Source: Rhodoferax sp. UBA4127
GTDB taxonomy: Bacteria > Pseudomonadota > Gammaproteobacteria > Burkholderiales > Burkholderiaceae_C
Direction of reading: 5' to 3'
NCBI GenBank assembly: GCA_002381045.1
Contig: DFWT01000204.1
Location: 26,989 to 32,859 of the forward strand
Length of the DNA stretch: 5,871 bases
Part shown: positions 1-5,765 of the stretch, one piece after another
Layout of the letters: each line of letters opens with the position of its first letter
How positions within the stretch are numbered: position 1 is the stretch's first letter
Notes under the pieces: generated by a model
Databases searched by the model: none
What the model was told of the DNA's origin: nothing
Seen by the model: the letters and a program-made list of their open reading frames with translations, nothing else
Made by a program: the position numbers and the translations under genes

Positions 1-101
1 CCCCCGCCATTGGGATCCAGTGGCCGCTGCAAACAACACCTCTGTTGGCCGCCAAAGATACGGCAGCGCAACAACTTAATGCCGCTGTCATTTATGACTG
101 A
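1..101 (+). CDS. rfbC: dTDP-4-dehydrorhamnose 3,5-epimerase, C-terminal end (partial)
   Basis: The frame beginning at base 3 is open from the window edge to a TGA at 99-101 and gives 32 residues. It starts PAIGIQWPL and continues with PLLAAKD, matching the usual RfbC/RmlC ending, in which an 'aigI.WPl' segment is followed by 'p.LSaKD'. The enzyme epimerises C3 and C5 of dTDP-4-keto-6-deoxy-glucose in the cytoplasm, the third step of dTDP-L-rhamnose synthesis. The 5' part lies outside the window. A longer overlapping frame starts with TTG at base 10, but it gives no recognisable protein before base 196, so the rfbC reading is preferred. The gene ends 94 bases before the OPX gene. The identification rests on a short tail, but that tail is characteristic. 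Confidence 0.85.
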   Translation, partial: PAIGIQWPLQTTPLLAAKDTAAQQLNAAVIYD

Positions 102-131
102 GACCAGCCTACTACAATGCTTAAAAATTAA

Positions 132-156
132 ACGGTCTTCCAGGGAGGAAAGCCGT
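132..156 (+). promoter_or_regulatory. Leader stem-loop covering a strong Shine-Dalgarno sequence
   Basis: Bases 132-141 pair with 147-156 as a ten-position stem with one mismatch (C137/A151) and one G-U pair (T136/G152), closing a five-base loop AGGGA at 142-146. The loop and 3' arm contain AGGGAGGA (142-149), the best Shine-Dalgarno match upstream of the OPX gene. It lies 46 bases before the ATG at 196, too far to serve it directly, but five bases before a GTG (155) that opens a five-codon frame ending TGA at 170-172. The next T run (167-170) is not adjacent to the stem, so this does not look like an intrinsic terminator. A role in control of the export gene is inference. Confidence 0.35.
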
Positions 157-162
157 GGCAAA

Positions 163-183
163 GTCCTTTTGACGTCACAGGAC
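163..183 (+). promoter_or_regulatory. Inverted repeat around TGACGTCA, covering the likely export-gene ribosome binding site
   Basis: GTCCT (163-167) and AGGAC (179-183) are exact reverse complements. Between them is a perfect 8-base palindrome, TGACGTCA (170-177). As RNA the outer arms give a five-base-pair stem that would occupy AGGA (179-182), the only Shine-Dalgarno-like sequence near the ATG at 196 and already rather far from it (13 bases). As DNA the inner palindrome could be an operator half-site pair. No known regulator's site is recognised, and short palindromes also arise by chance. Confidence 0.25.
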
Positions 184-195
184 AACTCTATATTT

Positions 196-2529
196 ATGTC
201 TCTTAAAGCACATCTGGCGTCCATCAAAACCTTGTTACTCACGCTCACTGTGGCGTGTACGTTCACTGTCCAAGCGGAAACTTTCCCTGGCGTCACTGCG
301 GCGGAGGCTGGAAACATGCAGCGGACCACGGTGCCAGGCCTAACCGAGGTACCAATCGCGCAAACCAACGGTACACAGATGTTTGGCGTACCAAAGCGCC
401 TTGACGGCGCAGCCCTGGGCAACACCAATCTGGAAAACGCGCCATCTGACCTGTTGCAAGGGCGTCCCAAAGCCAAACCCCGCACCCCCAACCAGTTCCA
501 AAAGTTTGTTCAAGAAACCTCTGGCCGCCTGCTGCCTGTGTTTGGTGCCGATTTGTTCGACTCACCGCAGGCGTATTCCGCCAACACCGCTGCCCCCGCA
601 CCTGACAACTATGTTTTAGGCCCGGGCGACGAGGTGCAACTGCAAGTGACCGGCCCGCAAGACTTTGGCACCCTGCTGGTGCTGGACCGCAATGGTCAGG
701 TGAACTTGCCCAAAGTGGGCGCGGTTACCCTGGCCGGTGTGGCTGTTCGTGACCTTGATAAAACCCTCTCTGGCCACCTGGGCAAGGTGTTTACCAACAT
801 CAAGGTCAATGCCAGCGTTGGGCGCCTGCGCGGCATCCAAGTGTATGTGGTGGGCCAGGCCCAGCAGCCCGGTACCTATCAGTTGTCAAGCGTGAGCACC
901 CTGGTCAATGCCCTGTTCGCCAGTGGCGGCCCAAGCGCCAACGGTTCCATGCGCGCGATCGAACTCAAGCGTGGTGGCAAAACCATTACCACGCTAGACC
1001 TGTATGACTTTATTGCCAAGGGTGACAAGTCGCGAGACATGCCGCTGCTGGCCGGCGACGTGATCGTCATTCCCCCAGTAGGTGCGCGTGTAGCCGTAAC
1101 CGGTGCGTTTGACCAGGCTGCCATTTACGAACTCAAGTCTGCGGCCAGCACCATGGGTGACGTGTTGAATTTAGGTGGCGGTGTGCCGGCCTTGGCCACC
1201 AGTCAAAAAGCGCTTTTGGAGCGCATTGCCCGCAGCAGCACCCCACCACGTCAGGTGCAGGAAATTGTGCTCAATGAGACTGGCCTGCGCATGGCCTTGC
1301 AGGACGGTGACGTGCTGACACTGCTGGGTATCAGCCCCGCCTTTGCCAATGCAGTCACCCTGCAAGGTACGGTGGCTGCCCCCCTTCGCTACCGCTGGTT
1401 TGAAGGCATGCGCATACTTGATTTGATTCCCGAGCGTGACGCACTCATCACCGGCGACTACTACAAACGCAAAAATTTACTGGTGCAAAACTCCGATGTT
1501 GCCAAGGCAGCGGGTGCCAACGTATCCAATCAGATTCGCGGCATGGTTGACCAGATCAATTGGGAATACGCGGTGATCGAGCGGCTGGACAAAAGCCAAC
1601 TCAGCAGCCAGCTGATTCCCTTTAACCTGGGCAAAGCGGTGCTACAAAAGGACCCGGCGCACAACCTGCCCCTGTTGGCGGGTGACGTGGTCACAATCCT
1701 CAGCCAAAACGATTTGCGCTTGCCGCAAGAGCGCCAGGCACGCCTAGTGCGGGTAGAAGGCGAAGTGGCCGCCCCCGGTGTGTACCAAGCCACTGCGGGC
1801 GAAACCTTGCCCCAATTGCTCAAACGCATTGGTGGCCTGACACCCCAAGCCTATGTGTTTGGCACCGAGCTCAACCGGGAAGCCATTAAAAAGCGCCAAC
1901 AAGAAAACCTGGACACCCTGATTCGCCGCCTGGAGTCGCAAGCCCAGTCGCAGCAAGGCAGCACAGTGGCCAACCGCAACAGCTCATCCACTGCCGACCA
2001 AACTGCGGCCATCTTGCAATTGCAGCAAGCACAGCTCAAAAGCCAGATCGAGCGGCTCAAGTCTTTCAAGAGCAACGGACGCTTGGCCTTGGAGCTTGAC
2101 CCGCAGGGCCAAAGCCTAGCCACCTTGCCCGACCTGCCCCTTGAAGACGGCGACCGCATCCTTGTCCCGTCCACCCCCGGGTTTGTATCGGCATTTGGTT
2201 CTGTGAACAACGAAAACGTGTTTATTTACAAGCCTGGCAAAACCGTGGGTGATGTCATCAGGTCGGCTGGCCTGACCGAAGACGCCGAGCCCGCTCAAGC
2301 CTTTGTGCTGCGGGCCGACGGCAGCATCATTGCCCGTAATGACCGCAGTGGTTTCTTTGGCGGCGGCTTTGAATCCATGGCCATGATGCCCGGCGACACC
2401 CTGGTGGTGCCTGCCCAAATGGACCGTGAAAGCCGCTACAACAGTTTTGTGCGCGGTGCCAAAGACTGGACCCAGATCCTGGCTAATCTGGGCCTGGGTG
2501 CAGCCGGTCTGAAGTCGCTTGGGTATTGA
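196..2529 (+). CDS. Wza-like polysaccharide export protein (OPX) with multiple SLBB domains
   Basis: The 777-residue product belongs to the outer-membrane polysaccharide export family, which carries polymer across the periplasm and outer membrane. Residues 1-27 form a signal peptide: basic K4 and K11, hydrophobic 12-25, and a V-Q-A cleavage site before E28. The poly-export domain starts near 136 with YVLGPGDEV (139-147). Repeated SLBB signatures begin near G220, G303, G391, G522 and G668; G220 and G522 keep the full PGxY form. A Gln-rich, probably coiled-coil insert lies at about 560-625, and the tail (about 750-777) may form an amphipathic helix. E. coli Wza has about 380 residues, so this is the long multi-SLBB type. 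Cys21 lacks a good lipobox (T at -3), so lipoprotein processing is doubtful. ATG 196 is chosen because it gives this signal peptide; the open frame continues upstream to TTG at 10 but overlaps rfbC. The family is sure; the exact polymer is unknown. Confidence 0.93.
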   Translation: MSLKAHLASIKTLLLTLTVACTFTVQAETFPGVTAAEAGNMQRTTVPGLTEVPIAQTNGTQMFGVPKRLDGAALGNTNLENAPSDLLQGRPKAKPRTPNQFQKFVQETSGRLLPVFGADLFDSPQAYSANTAAPAPDNYVLGPGDEVQLQVTGPQDFGTLLVLDRNGQVNLPKVGAVTLAGVAVRDLDKTLSGHLGKVFTNIKVNASVGRLRGIQVYVVGQAQQPGTYQLSSVSTLVNALFASGGPSANGSMRAIELKRGGKTITTLDLYDFIAKGDKSRDMPLLAGDVIVIPPVGARVAVTGAFDQAAIYELKSAASTMGDVLNLGGGVPALATSQKALLERIARSSTPPRQVQEIVLNETGLRMALQDGDVLTLLGISPAFANAVTLQGTVAAPLRYRWFEGMRILDLIPERDALITGDYYKRKNLLVQNSDVAKAAGANVSNQIRGMVDQINWEYAVIERLDKSQLSSQLIPFNLGKAVLQKDPAHNLPLLAGDVVTILSQNDLRLPQERQARLVRVEGEVAAPGVYQATAGETLPQLLKRIGGLTPQAYVFGTELNREAIKKRQQENLDTLIRRLESQAQSQQGSTVANRNSSSTADQTAAILQLQQAQLKSQIERLKSFKSNGRLALELDPQGQSLATLPDLPLEDGDRILVPSTPGFVSAFGSVNNENVFIYKPGKTVGDVIRSAGLTEDAEPAQAFVLRADGSIIARNDRSGFFGGGFESMAMMPGDTLVVPAQMDRESRYNSFVRGAKDWTQILANLGLGAAGLKSLGY

Positions 2530-2538
2530 CATACTTTA

Positions 2539-2964
2539 ATGAGTCAGATGGGATCCCTCAAAGAAACCGGTCAGCTTGACCTTCTGCTAACTCTGCAAAA
2601 CGTGTTGGCACGCTTTCCAATGCTGGAACTCGGACTCGTGTTTGGTTCTGCAGCGCACGGGCAACAGCGTGCGGATAGTGATCTAGATATTGCTGTAGCC
2701 GCCCAACAGCCGCTCACAGCCGCTCAAAAAATGGACATTATTGCTGCGCTAGCCGCGCAAACTGGGAGTCCCATTGACCTGGTTGATCTGAAAGTGGTGG
2801 CTGAGCCCCTGTTGGGGCAAGTTGTGCGGCATGGCCGTCGCCTTTTCGGGAGCGACAGTGCTTATGCGCAGTTGATCAGCCGTCACCTCTATGAGCAGGC
2901 TGACTTCATGCCTTATCGCACCAGAGTGCTGGCAGAAAGGCGAGTGGCTTGGATCGGGAAGTAG
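2539..2964 (+). CDS. mntA: MntA-type nucleotidyltransferase antitoxin
   Basis: The 141-residue protein is a minimal nucleotidyltransferase. It carries the exact GSX10DXD signature: G36-S37, then D48-x-D50 within SDLDIAV. A further acidic site, D80 (or D83), lies in SPIDLVDL, where the third metal ligand is expected. Its C-terminal end (ADFMPYRTRVLAERRVAWIGK region, about 121-141) is typical of antitoxins paired with HepT. In characterised pairs, MntA transfers AMP from ATP to a tyrosine beside the active site of the HepT ribonuclease and so neutralises it; that this copy does so is inferred from intact motifs and from the hepT gene overlapping it by 16 bases. The start is nine bases after the export-gene stop and has no Shine-Dalgarno sequence; ATG at 2548 (Met4) is an alternative. 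The lack of a ribosome binding site suggests coupling to translation of the upstream gene. Complete by length and motifs. Confidence 0.92.
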   Translation: MSQMGSLKETGQLDLLLTLQNVLARFPMLELGLVFGSAAHGQQRADSDLDIAVAAQQPLTAAQKMDIIAALAAQTGSPIDLVDLKVVAEPLLGQVVRHGRRLFGSDSAYAQLISRHLYEQADFMPYRTRVLAERRVAWIGK

Positions 2965-3371
2965 TCGAACAAAAGCTTGAGTCCTTGCGCCGCTGCTTGC
3001 AGCGCATTCAAGCCAAGTGCCCGGCGGATGCTGAATCGCTCGTTGCCGACTTCGACTTGCAAGACATCGTCTCACTGAACTTGAGCCGTGCCGTGCAGTT
3101 GTGCGTGGAAATTGGCGCGCATTTGATTGCTGGCATGGACACGCCACCACCCGACACCATGGGCCAAACATTCGAAATCCTTGCACAGGCAGGGCTGTTA
3201 ACCATAGAGTTGGCCAGCAAGCTCAAAAAAGCCGTGGGTTTTCGCAACATTGCCATGCACAACTACGATGCCGTCAACTGGCACATTGTTCACAGCATTG
3301 CTCAAACCCATCTGAACGATTTTTCTGAGTTTGCAAAGATCGTGGTCGACCGAGTTGGTCCTGCACCATAA
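2949..3371 (+). CDS. hepT: HepT-like HEPN ribonuclease toxin (DUF86 family)
   Basis: The 140-residue, mostly helical protein matches HepT/DUF86 toxins along its length, from REVVEQKLESLRRC near the start to the active-site region. The HEPN motif RX4HXY is intact: R99, H104 and Y106 within FRNIAMHNYDAVNW. Arg and His are the ribonuclease residues; the Tyr is the position AMPylated by MntA in characterised systems. The start is TTG at 2949, supported by family-like residues directly after it, by AAAGG (2936-2940) eight bases upstream, and by the absence of an in-frame ATG nearby. It overlaps mntA by 16 bases, so the two are co-translated, antitoxin first. A TTG start would be expected to lower toxin yield. 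Nothing suggests inactivation. RNA target and cellular role cannot be read from the sequence. Confidence 0.92.
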   Translation: MDREVVEQKLESLRRCLQRIQAKCPADAESLVADFDLQDIVSLNLSRAVQLCVEIGAHLIAGMDTPPPDTMGQTFEILAQAGLLTIELASKLKKAVGFRNIAMHNYDAVNWHIVHSIAQTHLNDFSEFAKIVVDRVGPAP

Positions 3372-3382
3372 ACAATATTTCT

Positions 3383-4555
3383 ATGACCGAACCCGTAGAC
3401 ATCGACGACGACGAAATCAGCTTGCTGGACCTGCTGCAGGTGGTGGTGGACAACCTGCGTCTGCTGGTGCTTGGGCCGCTGGTGGCAGGCTTGGCGGCGC
3501 TGGGCATTGCGTTCATCATCCCACCCACCTTTACCGCCACCACCAAGTTCATGCCGCCACAACAACAGCAAAGCGCGGCGGCGTCCATGTTGGCTAGTTT
3601 GGGTGCCTTGGGTGGCTTGGCGGGCGCGGCCACCGGCCTCAAAAATCCGGCGGAACAATACGTTGCTTTCCTGAAGAGCCGTAGCGTTCAAGACGCGTTG
3701 ATTGACCGCTTCAAGCTCACCGAACGGTATGACGAAAAATTCAAACAAGACGCGCGTCTTGAGCTAGAAAAGAATGCGCAAATCACCAGCGGTAAAGACG
3801 GCCTGATTAGCATTAACGCCAGCGACAAAGACCCAGCCTTTGCCGCCCAGTTGGCCAACGCGTATGTAGAAGAACTTGGTCACTTGCTCAGCCGACTGGC
3901 AGTCACTGAGGCTCAGCAACGCCGCCTTTTCTTTGAAAAGCAATTGGGCAACACCAAAGACAAGCTGGTGAAAGCCGAACAAGCCCTCAAGGCCAGTGGC
4001 GTCAACAGCAATGTGCTCAAAACCAACCCCACCGCGGCGGTAGAGGCCCTGGCCAAGCTCAAGGCCAGCATCACCGCCCAAGAAATCAAACTGGCCAGCA
4101 TGCGCGGCTACCTGACTGAATCGTCTCCGGACTTCAAACAAGCGCAAACCGAGTTGGCGGGCATGCGCACCCAAATGGCCCGAGCCGAAAACGCGGAACC
4201 CGCCGCCCAAGCTGGTGAGAGCGACTACGTTACCAAGTTCCGCGAGTTCAAGTACCAGGAAACTCTGTTTGAACTGTTTGCAAAACAATACGAGATGGCC
4301 CGCATTGATGAAAGCCGCGAAGGTGCCGTCATCCAAGTGGTAGACACTGCGGTGCCGCCCGAGCTCAAAGCCAAACCAAAAAAGGCCATGATCGCCATGC
4401 TGACCACCCTAGCCGTCGGGTTTGCGTTGCTGCTGTTTGTTTTTGTGCGCCAGGCGTTGCGCAATGCGATTAGCACCAGCGATACCGCGGATAAAATTAG
4501 CAGGCTTCAAAGCGCTTGGCAACGTGCATTGGGGCGGGGCAAAATCCAATCATAG
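3383..4555 (+). CDS. Wzz-type polysaccharide chain-length determinant (PCP), inner membrane
   Basis: The 390-residue protein has the classic polysaccharide co-polymerase layout. A short acidic cytoplasmic N-terminus with DEISLLDLLQVVVDN (10-24) leads to TM1 (about 27-46), a large helical periplasmic domain (about 50-330), then a proline motif P325-P326-x5-P332 and TM2 (about 336-355). A Gly/Ala-rich stretch (about 66-87) is followed by AEQYVAFLKSR, and helices at about 175-280 are likely coiled coil. Only about 35 cytoplasmic residues follow TM2, with no Walker motifs or tyrosine cluster, so there is no fused tyrosine kinase. Such proteins oligomerise in the inner membrane and set the modal length of polymer made by Wzy. 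The start lies 11 bases after hepT, with no Shine-Dalgarno but AT-rich upstream bases. OPX genes normally neighbour their PCP partner; here the toxin-antitoxin pair separates them. Confidence 0.92.
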   Translation: MTEPVDIDDDEISLLDLLQVVVDNLRLLVLGPLVAGLAALGIAFIIPPTFTATTKFMPPQQQQSAAASMLASLGALGGLAGAATGLKNPAEQYVAFLKSRSVQDALIDRFKLTERYDEKFKQDARLELEKNAQITSGKDGLISINASDKDPAFAAQLANAYVEELGHLLSRLAVTEAQQRRLFFEKQLGNTKDKLVKAEQALKASGVNSNVLKTNPTAAVEALAKLKASITAQEIKLASMRGYLTESSPDFKQAQTELAGMRTQMARAENAEPAAQAGESDYVTKFREFKYQETLFELFAKQYEMARIDESREGAVIQVVDTAVPPELKAKPKKAMIAMLTTLAVGFALLLFVFVRQALRNAISTSDTADKISRLQSAWQRALGRGKIQS

Positions 4556-4578
4556 GATGCCTCCGCTCATGATGATTT

Positions 4579-4598
4579 ATCAATTGATTCAGGGAGGA
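4579..4598 (+). promoter_or_regulatory. 10-base palindrome and strong ribosome binding site before the WecA-like gene
   Basis: The 47-base gap after the chain-length gene contains the perfect palindrome ATCAATTGAT (4579-4588). Two bases later comes AGGGAGGA (4591-4598), an excellent Shine-Dalgarno sequence four bases before ATG 4603, which fixes that start. The nonamer CAGGGAGGA also occurs at 141-149 in the leader. The ribosome binding site is secure. A regulatory role for the palindrome is a guess; without a loop it is more plausible as a DNA-binding site than as an RNA hairpin. Confidence 0.5.
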
Positions 4599-4602
4599 CT
4601 CA

Positions 4603-5691
4603 ATGGACTATTTTTACATCGGCTTAACGGTTGTGTTAATCGGCTTAGCCATTATTGCTACAGTTGATTGGCATGGCCACCTAAGCCTTGACAGCAGTTA
4701 TGGGGTTCAAAAAATCCACACTGAGGCCACGCCCCGCATAGGTGGCGTGGCTATCGTCGCTGGGTTAGGCATGGCCTGGTGGTTAAGCGGCAGTGAAACT
4801 GCGCGCATTCTGGCACCCATGCTGCTGGCAGGCAGCATCGCCTTTGGTTTTGGCCTGGTGGAAGACATCACCAAACGGATAGGGGTGCGAGCCCGCTTGC
4901 TTGCCACACTGGCCAGTGGCGTTATTGTTTGCCTGATGACCGATACCGCCATGCAAAACACCGGCGTGCCCCCGCTGGATTGGGCTTTGGAGTTTATGCC
5001 CTTGGCCATTGCATTCACCGCGTTTGCCATTGGTGGCGTAGCCAATGCCACCAACATCATTGATGGCTTTAACGGCCTGGCCACCGGTGCCATCAGCCTG
5101 ATGTTTGTCACCATAGGCGCGTTGGCCACCAGCCTGAACGATGCCGCCTTTGCCAACGTGTGTTTTGCGCTGGCGGCATGCTCGCTGGGCTTTTTTGCCA
5201 TCAACTGGCCTTTGGGCAAAATTTTCTTGGGCGACGGCGGGGCTTACCTGCTGGGCTTTTGCCTGGCCTGGATGGCGGTGTTGCTGCCCATGCGTCACGA
5301 CGAGGTCAACGCGTGGACTACACTGCTGATTTGTAGTGGCCCGGTGTTAGAAGTGATGTTTTCGGTCCTGCGCAGGCGCGCCCGGGAAGGACATCACCCG
5401 GGTCAACCGGACAAATTGCACATGCACCACATGGTGCACCGGCGCATCGTGTGCCAACTGTGGCCGAATCTGAGTGCCCCAATCAAAAACGGTCTTACTG
5501 GCCTGCTTTGCCTGGTGCCCGTGGCGCTGACATGCGCATGGGCCATTGTGTTTGCCACCCATACCCTGGCACTGGTTGCTGGCACCGTTCTGTTTGCATT
5601 GCTTTACAGCCTGGTGTACTTCCGCCTGACGCAATTCAGGTGGTTTGCGTCCACAGAATCCAGGCAACTCAAACTGGCCAATCGGCATTGA
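4603..5691 (+). CDS. WecA-like undecaprenyl-phosphate sugar-1-phosphate transferase (glycosyltransferase family 4)
   Basis: The 362-residue polytopic protein, about 11 hydrophobic segments, is close in length to E. coli WecA (367). It has the MraY/WecA family motifs in order: TPRIGG (43-48), VEDITKRIG (86-94), NATNIIDGFNGLA (148-160, with N151 and D154), FLGDGG (208-213) and the cytoplasmic HMHH loop (273-276). The enzyme transfers a sugar-1-phosphate, usually HexNAc-1-P from a UDP-sugar, to undecaprenyl phosphate and so starts the lipid-linked repeat unit. The donor (UDP-GlcNAc, UDP-GalNAc, UDP-FucNAc or other) cannot be decided from the sequence. At the Mg-binding DD position the first Asp is Glu (E87-D88), as I recall from other bacterial members, so it is not taken as a defect. 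The start is fixed by AGGGAGGA four bases upstream. The setting between a Wzz-type protein and a GDP-sugar gene fits the initiating transferase of a Wzx/Wzy pathway. Confidence 0.92.
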   Translation: MDYFYIGLTVVLIGLAIIATVDWHGHLSLDSSYGVQKIHTEATPRIGGVAIVAGLGMAWWLSGSETARILAPMLLAGSIAFGFGLVEDITKRIGVRARLLATLASGVIVCLMTDTAMQNTGVPPLDWALEFMPLAIAFTAFAIGGVANATNIIDGFNGLATGAISLMFVTIGALATSLNDAAFANVCFALAACSLGFFAINWPLGKIFLGDGGAYLLGFCLAWMAVLLPMRHDEVNAWTTLLICSGPVLEVMFSVLRRRAREGHHPGQPDKLHMHHMVHRRIVCQLWPNLSAPIKNGLTGLLCLVPVALTCAWAIVFATHTLALVAGTVLFALLYSLVYFRLTQFRWFASTESRQLKLANRH

Positions 5692-5733
5692 GACAATCTC
5701 AGAGTAGGCAACGCACAATTTAGAAGCCCATCG

Positions 5734-5749
5734 GCCCAGGGTGCTGGGC
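5734..5749 (+). other. Small GC-rich hairpin in the intergenic gap before fcl
   Basis: GCCCAG (5734-5739) and CTGGGC (5744-5749) are exact reverse complements around a four-base loop GGTG. The hairpin sits in the 74-base gap after the WecA-like gene and ends six bases before AAGG (5756-5759), the fcl ribosome binding site. No T run follows, so it is not a standard intrinsic terminator. It could stabilise or process the mRNA or affect fcl translation, but six-base-pair stems also occur by chance in GC-rich DNA. Confidence 0.3.
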
Positions 5750-5765
5750 ACCTACAAGGTTCCAA

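Noticed and set aside
91..118. Promoter with -10 TACAAT (113-118)
   Set aside because: The -10 matches 5 of 6, but the best -35 at proper spacing (TTTATG, 91-96) matches only 3 of 6 and lies in the rfbC end. Too weak to annotate.
10..195. N-terminal extension of the export gene from TTG at 10
   Set aside because: The bases to 101 are better read as the rfbC tail in another frame. The extension resembles no protein and would place the clear signal peptide 62 residues inside the product.
2116..2532. Antisense frames, such as this 138-residue one and that at 3764-4336
   Set aside because: They are opposite strongly supported genes, have compositions expected from reverse reading of GC-rich codons, and show no family motifs.
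2526..2545. Dedicated mntA promoter: perfect TTGACA at 2526-2531
   Set aside because: No -10-like hexamer lies 16-18 bases downstream, and the mntA start would precede the resulting transcript start. TTTAAT (2535-2540) is too close to serve.
2529..3385. Transposon or integron-like ends around mntA-hepT
   Set aside because: I found no terminal inverted repeats, exact target duplications, recombinase gene or attC-like hairpin, so the means of acquisition is unknown.
4422..4667. Overlapping + strand frame spanning the end of the chain-length gene and the start of the WecA-like gene
   Set aside because: It overlaps two well-supported genes in another frame, and its sequence shows no domain or signal. 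It is a shadow frame.
5734..5765. Intrinsic terminator before fcl
   Set aside because: The six-base-pair stem is not followed by a T run, and the fcl ribosome binding site comes directly after.
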